From positions 1 through 26,650 of the forward strand of contig CAJJYZ010000035.1 of NCBI GenBank assembly GCA_905197485.1: a DNA stretch of 26,650 nt, read 5' to 3'. A program made the translations under genes and the position numbers. The stretch comes from an uncultured Lachnospiraceae bacterium. Lineage in GTDB: Bacteria; Bacillota; Clostridia; Lachnospirales; Lachnospiraceae. The notes below the pieces were generated by a model. That model was not told where the DNA came from. It saw nothing but the letters and a program-made list of their open reading frames with translations, and ran no database searches. This document shows, one piece after another, positions 1-7,170 of the stretch (position 1 is its first letter; each line of letters begins with the position of its first letter).

Positions 1-249
1 AAGAATCGGGGTGAGATTGTGGATAGCATTTTGACAGAATGGGATGAAGATGAGTATCGTGAATTTTTGAAAGAAGAATCCTGGAAAGAAGGAATTAAGC
101 TTGGAGAAGAGCGTGGAAAGATTGCTGGGAAGATTGAAGCGTATCGGGAATTTCAACTTTCAAAAGAAAGCACATTGGAGAGAATCCTAAAAGAATTTTC
201 TTTAGAAGAAGAGGAAGCTAAGAAGTATATGGAAGAATACTGGAAGTAA
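1..249 (+). CDS. Rpn-family protein (PD-(D/E)XK nuclease/transposase-like), C-terminal part only
   Basis: The frame is open from the first base of the window, so the gene starts upstream; the GTG at 19 is an internal valine, not a convincing start. The visible 82 codons begin KNRGEIVDSILTEWDEDEY and continue into a charged Glu/Lys-rich helical tail. The same arrangement (KKGSEVVNMLMSEYNYEQD followed by a charged tail) closes the complete Rpn-family protein at 24317-25234, so I read this as the C-terminus of a paralog. The nuclease domain lies outside the window. Family members are linked to recombination-promoting nucleases, but activity cannot be judged from this tail. A hairpin terminator follows the stop. 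Confidence 0.7.
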   Translation, partial: KNRGEIVDSILTEWDEDEYREFLKEESWKEGIKLGEERGKIAGKIEAYREFQLSKESTLERILKEFSLEEEEAKKYMEEYWK

Positions 250-272
250 AGAATAGGCATTTTATAAGGTGT

Positions 273-313
273 AAAGGAGCATATCAAAGTGTGATAGCTC
301 CTTTTCATTTCAT
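273..313 (+). terminator. hairpin terminator after the left-edge Rpn gene
   Basis: AAAGGAGC (273-280) pairs with GCTCCTTT (297-304). An inner TATCA/TGATA stem continues after one bulged A, and the loop is AAGTG. The 3' arm runs into a short T-rich stretch on the + strand. It lies between two convergent genes and may also slow transcription from the peptidase side, although that side has only three Ts. Confidence 0.75.
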
Positions 314-324
314 AAAAGTATTGT

Positions 325-1368
325 TTAAAGAGTTGCAGATTCTAAAAGCGTTAAGGTTTTTGCATTTGCATCTAACCTACAGTTAATCCCATAAGGAATA
401 ATTCCGATTGGCTCTGCATGGCCGAAATTTACATTGAACATAATTGGAAGTTCAGGATGTTTCGATTCTTTTCCTACAACCTTTTTAAAAACATCCTTAT
501 ATGGTTCGTATTTACTTCTTCTGGCAGGCTTTCCAACAATAATGCCATTAATTACGTCAAAAATCCCCTGAGCGGAAAGATTGCGGAGAATCGAGGTTAA
601 ATAAGTGCAGTTCATATCCTCTTGGCTAGTTTCAAGAAACATAATTTTTCCTCTCCATTCATTAAGAGAGGGCCAGATTGGTGTTCCGAGAAGGTCAATA
701 AACACATCTACGCAGCCACCAAGAAGCTGCCCCTCAACAACACCACTTCCTTGAATAATTTCATATCCGATTTTTTCAGGGTGGTATTGCTTTAGAACAT
801 TCATATTTTCTTCTTTCCACCATATTTTTTCATCTTCATCATCATACCAATAAGGGGATGATGGAATTTCTAATGTCGGTTGAGGTGCAAAAAGTGTATC
901 GTGAATCATTTTTTTCGTATAATCATTTATTTTTACGTATTCTGAAAAATTTGTTAAGATACTAGCGCCATAGTATGAAATTAATCCGGCTTTATACATC
1001 ATAAAATGGTTGGATGTGGTGTCGGAAAATCCTGTAAATATTTTAGGGTTTTCCTGGATAATTTTAAAATCGATATAAGGCAATAGAAGAATCGCATCGT
1101 TTCCTCCGATTGCATTGAAAATGGCTTTGACTTCTCTATCTTGAAAAGCATCCATCAAGTCTTGAGCTCTTAATTCTGGATGGTCGGTCAAATAGGAGCA
1201 GCCTTTTAATGCATGAGGCATAACTTTGACATGTAGGTGATAGTCCTTTTCAAGTCTTTCTGTAGCGATATGAAGTTTGTGTATTGCCCAAGGTTCACCT
1301 AATGTTCCGGCAGATAAACTGACGATAGCAACGGTATCGCCTTGTTGTAAATGCGATGGTTTTATCAT
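325..1368 (-). CDS. S66-family LD-carboxypeptidase / MccF-like serine peptidase
   Basis: 347 residues, the usual S66 length, with no signal peptide or membrane segment, so cytoplasmic. S66 enzymes are either L,D-carboxypeptidases that trim murein tetrapeptides or MccF-type peptidases that cleave aminoacyl-nucleotide antibiotics. The family Ser-Glu-His triad is visible: Ser115 in GFSDTT, Glu246 in FLETSQED and His317 in NFGHAEP. The N-terminal ...GDTVAIVSLSAG segment and the AIGGND turn (residues 86-91) are also typical. The ATG has a GGAAGAG ribosome site just upstream. It is transcribed divergently from the malate dehydrogenase operon and convergently with the left-edge gene. The length and the long insertion around residues 160-200 look more MccF-like than LdcA-like, but substrate cannot be decided. 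Confidence 0.88.
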   Translation of the reverse strand: MIKPSHLQQGDTVAIVSLSAGTLGEPWAIHKLHIATERLEKDYHLHVKVMPHALKGCSYLTDHPELRAQDLMDAFQDREVKAIFNAIGGNDAILLLPYIDFKIIQENPKIFTGFSDTTSNHFMMYKAGLISYYGASILTNFSEYVKINDYTKKMIHDTLFAPQPTLEIPSSPYWYDDEDEKIWWKEENMNVLKQYHPEKIGYEIIQGSGVVEGQLLGGCVDVFIDLLGTPIWPSLNEWRGKIMFLETSQEDMNCTYLTSILRNLSAQGIFDVINGIIVGKPARRSKYEPYKDVFKKVVGKESKHPELPIMFNVNFGHAEPIGIIPYGINCRLDANAKTLTLLESATL

Positions 1369-1428
1369 AGAACTCTTCCTTTCATTGTTTGTCTATGTTA
1401 TGACAAGAATTAATGTATAATAAACTTT

Positions 1429-1457
1429 ATTATATGTTTACAACAAGAATATTGCAA
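1429..1457 (-). promoter_or_regulatory. predicted promoter of the S66 peptidase gene
   Basis: On the minus strand, TTGCAA (1457-1452) is followed after 17 bases by a perfect TATAAT (1434-1429). The -10 box lies in a 19-bp perfect palindrome, TATAATAAA-C-TTTATTATA (1416-1434), which could be an operator or simply an AT-rich symmetric -10 region. The predicted leader is about 55 nt. Confidence 0.5.
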
Positions 1458-1536
1458 GCATACTGCACAAAAAAAAACAAAGAACAAGTAAGTTTTTGTA
1501 AGATATCACATATCGGCAGATTGGGAGAAAAAATAC

Positions 1537-1554
1537 TTGTTATTTTATTAACAA
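1537..1554 (+). promoter_or_regulatory. Rex-type redox operator
   Basis: TTGTTATTTTATTAACAA is an 18-bp inverted repeat with perfect 6-base arms, TTGTTA and TAACAA, separated by six bases. It matches the established Firmicutes Rex consensus TTGTTAA-N4-TTAACAA at 13 of 14 specified positions. The left half is also the -35 box of the operon promoter, so bound Rex would block RNA polymerase. Rex leaves DNA when NADH/NAD+ rises, which would switch on an NADH-consuming fumarate pathway. The site is read directly; Rex binding is inferred and the rex gene is not in this window. Confidence 0.8.
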
Positions 1555-1565
1555 TATCTTATAGT
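1537..1565 (+). promoter_or_regulatory. sigma-A type promoter of the mdh-hdr-flx-frd-fum operon
   Basis: TTGTTA (1537-1542) and TATAGT (1560-1565) are separated by exactly 17 bases. Initiation near 1572 would give a leader of about 37 nt containing the AAGGAG ribosome site (1595-1600) of the first gene. No other convincing promoter or terminator was seen before the hairpin at 12821, so this probably drives all twelve genes. Confidence 0.75.
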
Positions 1566-1608
1566 AGAAGAAGATACACAAAATTTAAATGTAAAAGGAG
1601 ACAAATCT

Positions 1609-2556
1609 ATGAGTAGCAAGGTTACAATTATTGGAGCAGGAAGCGTTGGTTCAACAATCGCATATACATTATCAGGACAGGATATCGCATCAGAACTTGT
1701 TCTTATTGATATCAACAAAGAAAAAGTAGAAGGCGAAGTCATGGATATTGAGCAGGGAACATGTTTCAGAGACCCAATCTCCGTTGTTGCGGGAGATTAT
1801 GCAGATGCGGCAGGTTCAGATATCGTAATCATTACATCCGGAATGCCACGTAAGCCGGGACAGACTCGTATCGAATTGACTCAGACAAATGTAAATATTT
1901 TAAAAGAGATTACGCCTGAGATTGTAAAAGCAGCGCCGAACGCTCTTTACATTATTGTAAGTAATCCGGTGGATATTATGACTTATGTGTTTACGAAGAT
2001 TTCCGGTCTTCCTGAGAACCAGATTATCGGTTCCGGAACAATCTTGGACTCTGCAAGACTCCGCTGTGGACTTTCCGAACATTTCAAAGTAGCGCAGAGA
2101 AATATCCACGCATACGTTTTCGGTGAGCATGGTGACACTTCATTTATTCCTTGGTCAGCAGCGCGTATCGCCGGTGTAAATGTAGATGACTACTATGAGA
2201 TGATGCCTCACTTTGGAAAAGAAGTAGAGCCTCTTGACAAAGACGAGATGCTTACTTATGTACAGAAGTCCGGTGGACAGATTATCGCCAATAAGGGAGC
2301 TACATTCTATGCGGTGACGAGAGGTGTTGTAAGATTATGTGGATTCCTTCTTTCCGCATCAGAATCTATCACAACCGTTTCTTCTATGATGCATGGAGAA
2401 TATGGAATTGAAGACGTATGCTTAAGTACACTTGCGCTCGTAGGACCGAAGGGAATCCAGGGTAAGGTTCCTATGAAGTTGACAGAGGAAGAAATCGGGA
2501 AATTAAAAGCAAGTGCCGATGCTTTAAAAGCAGTGATTGCTCAGATTGATTTATAA
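1609..2556 (+). CDS. mdh: LDH/MDH-superfamily dehydrogenase, predicted NAD-dependent malate dehydrogenase
   Basis: 315 residues. It has a Rossmann GAGSVG loop at 9-14 and an acidic residue after beta-2 (Asp34), which favours NAD over NADP. Catalytic residues are present: Arg87 (GQTR), Asp147 and Arg150 (LDSARLR), and His174 (GEHGD). The overall fold resembles L-lactate dehydrogenase, and automated naming may call it LDH. The substrate-specificity position, Gln in lactate dehydrogenases (NQKPGETR), is Arg81 here (PRKPGQTR), the residue typical of malate dehydrogenases. The operon also encodes fumarase and a fumarate reductase-like pair, so oxaloacetate-to-malate reduction is the most coherent role. 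It is the first gene of the operon, with a strong AAGGAG site 8 bases before the ATG. Confidence 0.85.
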   Translation: MSSKVTIIGAGSVGSTIAYTLSGQDIASELVLIDINKEKVEGEVMDIEQGTCFRDPISVVAGDYADAAGSDIVIITSGMPRKPGQTRIELTQTNVNILKEITPEIVKAAPNALYIIVSNPVDIMTYVFTKISGLPENQIIGSGTILDSARLRCGLSEHFKVAQRNIHAYVFGEHGDTSFIPWSAARIAGVNVDDYYEMMPHFGKEVEPLDKDEMLTYVQKSGGQIIANKGATFYAVTRGVVRLCGFLLSASESITTVSSMMHGEYGIEDVCLSTLALVGPKGIQGKVPMKLTEEEIGKLKASADALKAVIAQIDL

Positions 2557-2589
2557 ACGAATTGAGAATTAGAAAGGACAGCGTAGACT

Positions 2590-3390
2590 ATGAAGTACAG
2601 CTATTATCCGGGATGCACGTTGAGAACGAAAGCAAAAGACTTGGATGCGTATGCAAGAGTTTCTGCCAGAGCGTTAGGTGTGGAACTGGAAGAGATAGAA
2701 GACTGGCAGTGTTGCGGCGGAGTTTATCCAATGGGCTCCGATGAGATTGCGACAAAACTATCTTCTGTGCGTGCTCTGAATGAAGCAAAAGAAAAAGGGC
2801 AGTCTCTCGTAACGATGTGTTCCGCATGCCATCATGTTATCAAGCGTGTCAATGATGATATGAAACATGTGGAGGATATCTGCACAAGGGCGAATAATTA
2901 TATGGGACTTTCCGAACCTTATAGAGGGGAAACGGAAGTCCTGCATTTCCTGGAAGTGTTGAGAGATAAAATCGGATTTGACGAATTGAAGAAGAGAGTC
3001 GTGAATCCATTAACGGGAAAAAAGATTGGCGCCTATTATGGCTGCCTTCTCCTTCGTCCGGGCAAGATTCTGGGATTTGACGACCCTGAGAATCCGACGA
3101 TTATTGAAGATTTTATCCGGGCGCTTGGAGCGGAACCGGTCATTTATCCATATAGAAACGAATGTTGCGGCGGATATATTTCACTGAAGGAAAAAGAAAT
3201 GGCGCGGACGATGTGCGATAAGATTATGGAAAGCGCGGAAGGATTTGGAGCCGAGATGTTGATTACGGCATGTCCGCTTTGTATGTATAACTTAAACAAG
3301 AGCGGAAAACTTCCGGTTGTATATTTTACAGAGATTCTTGCGGAAGCGCTTGGAGTTCTGGAAGAAGGGAAGAAGGAGGTGCAGGCATAG
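2590..3390 (+). CDS. hdrB: HdrB-like heterodisulfide reductase subunit B (two CCG domains)
   Basis: 266 residues, close to standalone HdrB proteins. Two complete CCG motifs are visible: Cys9, Cys41-Cys42, Cys77, Cys80, and Cys152, Cys192-Cys193, Cys228, Cys231. In methanogen HdrB these ten cysteines hold two non-cubane [4Fe-4S] clusters that reduce the CoM-S-S-CoB disulfide. Gut Firmicutes are not known to use that disulfide, so the natural acceptor is unknown; it may be a protein or small-molecule disulfide, or the FrdB-like subunit of this operon. Soluble, with no membrane segments. It starts 33 bases after mdh, and its stop overlaps the hdrC start by one base, suggesting translational coupling. 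Confidence 0.92.
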   Translation: MKYSYYPGCTLRTKAKDLDAYARVSARALGVELEEIEDWQCCGGVYPMGSDEIATKLSSVRALNEAKEKGQSLVTMCSACHHVIKRVNDDMKHVEDICTRANNYMGLSEPYRGETEVLHFLEVLRDKIGFDELKKRVVNPLTGKKIGAYYGCLLLRPGKILGFDDPENPTIIEDFIRALGAEPVIYPYRNECCGGYISLKEKEMARTMCDKIMESAEGFGAEMLITACPLCMYNLNKSGKLPVVYFTEILAEALGVLEEGKKEVQA

Positions 3391-3779
3391 TGAGTTCTGA
3401 GAAAAAACTTGCAGAAGAGATACAGGAAATCAGTGGCGTGAATCCGCTCAAGTGTATGAAATGTGGAAAATGCTCTGCCACATGTCCTTCTTATAATGAG
3501 ATGGATATTAAGCCGCACCAGTTTGTATCCTATGTAATTAATGAAGATATTGAGAGTCTTGTGAATTCAAAATCACTTTGGAAATGTCTGTCCTGCATGG
3601 CGTGTGTACAGAGATGCCCTCGTGATGTGAAGCCGGGGAAATTAATCGATGCGGCAAGACAGATGGTTGTCCGTCAAAGAGGCGGAAATTATCTGAAGCC
3701 GGAAGAGATTCCGGAATTACTGGATGAGGACGTTCCACAGCAGCTTTTGGTCAGCGCATTCCGAAGATACAGGAGGTAA
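3390..3779 (+). CDS. hdrC: HdrC-like iron-sulfur subunit
   Basis: 129 residues with two ferredoxin-type [4Fe-4S] motifs: Cys22-25-28-32 (CMKCGKCSATC) and Cys66-69-72-76 (CLSCMACVQRC). In Hdr complexes HdrC passes electrons from HdrA to HdrB. It starts with GTG, whose first base is the last base of the hdrB stop, preceded by AAGGAGG at 3373-3379. Its last codons contain the AGGAGG used by hdrA. It is soluble, unlike the membrane-linked HdrE/HdrD type. Confidence 0.92.
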   Translation: MSSEKKLAEEIQEISGVNPLKCMKCGKCSATCPSYNEMDIKPHQFVSYVINEDIESLVNSKSLWKCLSCMACVQRCPRDVKPGKLIDAARQMVVRQRGGNYLKPEEIPELLDEDVPQQLLVSAFRRYRR

Positions 3780-3785
3780 GCTTAA

Positions 3786-5774
3786 GTGCAGAGGATAGGA
3801 GTATTTGTCTGCCACTGCGGAAGTAATATTGCCGCGACGGTAGATGTGGAAAAAGTAGTAGAGATGGCGCTTATGGAGCCGGGAGTCGTCCATGCGGAAG
3901 ATTACCAGTATATGTGTTCCGAAGCAGGTCAGGCGAAAATTGCCGATGCCATTCATGAGAAGAATTTGACAGGGATTGTGGTATGTTCCTGCTCACCGCG
4001 TATGCACGAAGCAACATTCCGGAAAGCGGCTGAGCGCGCAGGACTCAACCCTTATATGGTCGAGATTGCCAATATTCGTGAGCATTGTTCATGGATTCAT
4101 AAAGATATCGAAGAGGCGACAAAGAAGGCAGTTATCCTGATGAGAGCCGCAATTGCCAAGGTGAACTTGAACGTGCCGCTAAAAGAGGGCGAAAGCCGGG
4201 TGACAAAGAGAGCCTTGATTATCGGAGGCGGTATCGCAGGAATCCAGACAGCGCTCGATATCGCAGACGCGGGATATGAGGTAGATATCGTAGAGAAGAC
4301 GCCGAGTATCGGAGGAAGAATGTCTCAGCTTGATAAGACGTTCCCGACGCTTGACTGTTCCGCATGTATTCTCACACCGAAGATGGTGGAAGCAGCAGCC
4401 CATGAGAAGATTAAGATTTATACATATAGTGAAGTAGAACATGTCAGTGGTTTTGTCGGAGACTTTACCGTTGATATCCGTAAGAAAGCAAGAAGCGTGG
4501 ATGCGGATAAATGTACGGGATGCGGACTTTGCCAGGAGAAATGTCCATCTAAAAAATCATTGAATGAATTTAACAGAGGCTTGAACACAAGAAGTGCGAT
4601 TTACACACCGTTTGCCCAGGCTATCCCGAACGTTCCGGTTATTGACAGAGAAGCATGCATTAAGTTCAAAACCGGAAAATGCGGAATCTGTTCGAAAGTG
4701 TGTCAGGCAGGAGCCATCGACTATGAACAGAAAGATGAGATTATTACAGAAAAATATGGTGCAATTGTCGTTGCAACCGGATTTGATACGATTAAATTAG
4801 ACAAATATGATGAGTATGCATACAATCAGAGCAAAGACGTTATCACATCTTTAGAATTGGAACGTATTATGAATGCGGCAGGACCGACTCATGGTCATCT
4901 GGAGAGACTGTCCGATGGAAAAGTGCCAAAAGAAATGGTATTTATCCAGTGCGTGGGAAGCCGTTGCTCCGATGATAGAGGAAAACCATATTGCTCCAAA
5001 ATCTGTTGTATGTACACCGCAAAACATGCAATGTTGATTCGTGATAAATATCCGGACGTCAACGTGACTGTTTTCTATATTGATGTGCGTACACCGGGGA
5101 AAAACTTTGACGAGTTCTATCGAAGAGCAGTCGAGCAGTATGGAGTCAATTATATCAAAGGACAGGTTGGAAAAGTCATTCCACAGCCGAATGGAAAACT
5201 ATTAGTACAAGGTTCTGACCTTCTGGATAACAAACAGATTCTAAAAGAAGCGGATATGGTTGTGCTTGCGACAGCAATCGAGCCAAATCCTGACGTGAGA
5301 AAGATTGCGACGATGCTGACTGCAAGTATCGATACGAATAACTTTTTGACAGAAGCGCATGCCAAGCTTCGTCCGGTGGAATCACCAACAGCAGGAATCT
5401 TCCTATCCGGTGTCTGCCAGGGACCGAAGGATATTCCGGAGACAGTTGCGCAGGCAGGAGCGGCAGCAGTGAAAGCAATTGGGCTTTTGGCAAAAGATAA
5501 ACTGATGACGAACCCTTGTACTGCAAAATCCGATGAACTGTTGTGTAACGGATGTTCTTCTTGTGCAAATGTATGTCCGTACGGAGCGATTACTTATGAA
5601 GATAAAGAAGTGAACGACCATGGTATCCGCGAAGTGAGAAGAATTGCGGTTGTCAACAGCGCACTTTGCCAGGGATGTGGAGCATGTACGGTAACATGTC
5701 CATCCGGAGCTATGGACTTACAAGGATTTTCCAATAGACAGATTATAGCGGAGGTGGATGCAATATGTCGATAG
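3786..5774 (+). CDS. hdrA: HdrA-like flavoprotein, predicted electron-bifurcating subunit
   Basis: 662 residues, full HdrA length. Order of features: an N-terminal HdrA domain with a CHCG motif (Cys9, Cys11), a thioredoxin-reductase-like FAD domain with GGGIAGIQTA at 147-156, an inserted ferredoxin-like motif Cys243-246-249-253, a further cysteine set (Cys291, 299, 302, 306), and two C-terminal [4Fe-4S] motifs, Cys587-590-593-597 and Cys628-631-634-638. HdrA FAD is the site of flavin-based electron bifurcation in methanogen MvhADG-HdrABC; by homology it would split electrons between HdrC/HdrB and ferredoxin. It starts with GTG after a strong AGGAGG (3771-3776). It overlaps the next gene by 10 bases. 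All cluster ligands are cysteines; no selenocysteine codon was seen. Confidence 0.93.
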   Translation: MQRIGVFVCHCGSNIAATVDVEKVVEMALMEPGVVHAEDYQYMCSEAGQAKIADAIHEKNLTGIVVCSCSPRMHEATFRKAAERAGLNPYMVEIANIREHCSWIHKDIEEATKKAVILMRAAIAKVNLNVPLKEGESRVTKRALIIGGGIAGIQTALDIADAGYEVDIVEKTPSIGGRMSQLDKTFPTLDCSACILTPKMVEAAAHEKIKIYTYSEVEHVSGFVGDFTVDIRKKARSVDADKCTGCGLCQEKCPSKKSLNEFNRGLNTRSAIYTPFAQAIPNVPVIDREACIKFKTGKCGICSKVCQAGAIDYEQKDEIITEKYGAIVVATGFDTIKLDKYDEYAYNQSKDVITSLELERIMNAAGPTHGHLERLSDGKVPKEMVFIQCVGSRCSDDRGKPYCSKICCMYTAKHAMLIRDKYPDVNVTVFYIDVRTPGKNFDEFYRRAVEQYGVNYIKGQVGKVIPQPNGKLLVQGSDLLDNKQILKEADMVVLATAIEPNPDVRKIATMLTASIDTNNFLTEAHAKLRPVESPTAGIFLSGVCQGPKDIPETVAQAGAAAVKAIGLLAKDKLMTNPCTAKSDELLCNGCSSCANVCPYGAITYEDKEVNDHGIREVRRIAVVNSALCQGCGACTVTCPSGAMDLQGFSNRQIIAEVDAICR

Positions 5775-6205
5775 AAAAGAAAGAATTCAAACCGAAGATT
5801 GTAGCGTTCTGCTGTAACTGGTGCAGTTATGCGGGTGCAGACCTTGCAGGAAGCAGTCGTCTCAGTTATCCGGCAGATGTGAAGATTATCCGCGTGCCTT
5901 GTTCCTGTCGTGTGAACCCGATGTTTATCTTAAGGGCATTTGAACGTGGAGCAGACGGCGTTATCTTGTGTGGATGCCATCCGGGAGACTGTCATTACAG
6001 TACAGGAAATTATTATGCAAGAAGACGTATGACATTGTTATTCTCCATGCTGGATTATATCGGTGTGGAAAACGGTCGTACAAGAGTCGAGTGGGTATCC
6101 GCGGCGGAAGGTGTAAAATTTTCCGATACAATGAACAGTTTTGTTGAGAAGATTTATTCTCTTGGAGAGAATGTGAGATTGGAGGATTTAAGATGCAAGC
6201 AATAG
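5765..6205 (+). CDS. flxD: MvhD/FlxD-like [2Fe-2S] adaptor protein
   Basis: 146 residues of the MvhD (hydrogenase iron-sulfur/delta subunit) family. Conserved cysteines fall in CCNWC (16, 17, 20), PCSCR (46, 48) and CGCHPGDC (69, 71, 76). In known complexes MvhD or FlxD carries electrons from the hydrogenase or Flx module into HdrA. No hydrogenase gene is present here and the following genes are Flx-like, so FlxD is the better name. It starts inside the end of hdrA after GGAGGTG and overlaps the next gene by 13 bases, so production is probably tightly coupled. Confidence 0.9.
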   Translation: MSIEKKEFKPKIVAFCCNWCSYAGADLAGSSRLSYPADVKIIRVPCSCRVNPMFILRAFERGADGVILCGCHPGDCHYSTGNYYARRRMTLLFSMLDYIGVENGRTRVEWVSAAEGVKFSDTMNSFVEKIYSLGENVRLEDLRCKQ

Positions 6206-7167
6206 TTGAGCGGGCGAAAGAACTGTTGGCAGATGGGACTGTAGCGCGTGTTCTTGGCTGGAAAGCCGGAGACTTGCCTTACAATCCGGAACCGGCATAT
6301 TTTGAAACAGCCGAGTCGCTTGCAGACTTCGTATATAACGGATTCTGCGGAGCGAATTTAAGTAAATATATGATAGAAGCTTCCAAGATGGAAGGAAAAA
6401 CAATGGTTTGTCTGAAACCATGCGATACGTACAGCTTTAACCAGTTATTGAAGGAACACAGGATTGACAGGGAGAAAGCGTACATTGTAGGTGTAGGCTG
6501 TAAAGGGAAACTGGATATCGAGAAAATCCGGGCAAAAGGAATCAAAGGAATTGAGTCCATCCAGGGAGCCGAGATAACAGACGAGGCGGACACTCTTACG
6601 ATTCAGACCATTTATGGAGAAAAAACATGTTCTTACGCAGATGTGATGTTGGAAAGATGTCATGTGTGTAAGGGAAAAGAACATAAGATTTATGATGAAT
6701 TAATCGGGGAATCCAAGGAGACGAAAGATGCAGACCGATTTGCGGAAGTAGAAAGAATCGAAGCAATGAGTCCGGAAGAAAAATTTGCCTTCTTCCAACA
6801 AGAATTAAGCAAATGCATCCGCTGTAATGCGTGCCGCAATGTTTGTCCGGCATGCAGCTGCAGGAAATGTGTATTCGACAGCAATAAGTTTGACAGCGCC
6901 CAGAAAGCCAATGTGGATTCTTTTGAAGAGAAGATGTTTCACATTATCCGCGCGTTCCACGTGGCAGGAAGATGTACGGACTGCGGAGAATGCAGCCGCG
7001 TATGTCCACAGGGCATTCCGCTTCATTTATTTAACAGGAAGTTTATCAAAGATATCGACGAATTATATGGAGAATATCAGGCAGGTGAAGACACAGAATC
7101 CAAATCACCGCTTACGGATTTCACCTTTGGTGATGCAGAGCCAAGTATCGTAGGAAAGAGAGGATAA
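6193..7167 (+). CDS. FlxC-like iron-sulfur protein with FrhB-like N-terminal region
   Basis: 324 residues. The first ~175 resemble the FrhB/F420-hydrogenase beta type: CLKPCD at 73-78, VGVGC ending at Cys103, and CHVCK at 156-160. The C-terminal part holds two ferredoxin motifs, Cys208-211-214-218 and Cys261-264-267-271. The first is extended by Cys221, 223 and 226 (CPACSCRKC). There is no F420 evidence in this lineage, so the N-terminal domain may bind flavin or act structurally. By mirrored order relative to the flxABCD clusters of sulfate reducers this is the flxC position, but I am not certain which Flx iron-sulfur protein is the true ortholog. GGAGG precedes the ATG. Confidence 0.8.
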   Translation: MQAIVERAKELLADGTVARVLGWKAGDLPYNPEPAYFETAESLADFVYNGFCGANLSKYMIEASKMEGKTMVCLKPCDTYSFNQLLKEHRIDREKAYIVGVGCKGKLDIEKIRAKGIKGIESIQGAEITDEADTLTIQTIYGEKTCSYADVMLERCHVCKGKEHKIYDELIGESKETKDADRFAEVERIEAMSPEEKFAFFQQELSKCIRCNACRNVCPACSCRKCVFDSNKFDSAQKANVDSFEEKMFHIIRAFHVAGRCTDCGECSRVCPQGIPLHLFNRKFIKDIDELYGEYQAGEDTESKSPLTDFTFGDAEPSIVGKRG

Positions 7168-7170
7168 GAG

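Noticed and set aside
2590..5774. A methanogen-type heterodisulfide reductase acting on CoM-S-S-CoB
   Set aside because: The surrounding genes are bacterial Firmicute in type, and no CoM/CoB or F420-related genes are present; only the enzyme family is shared.
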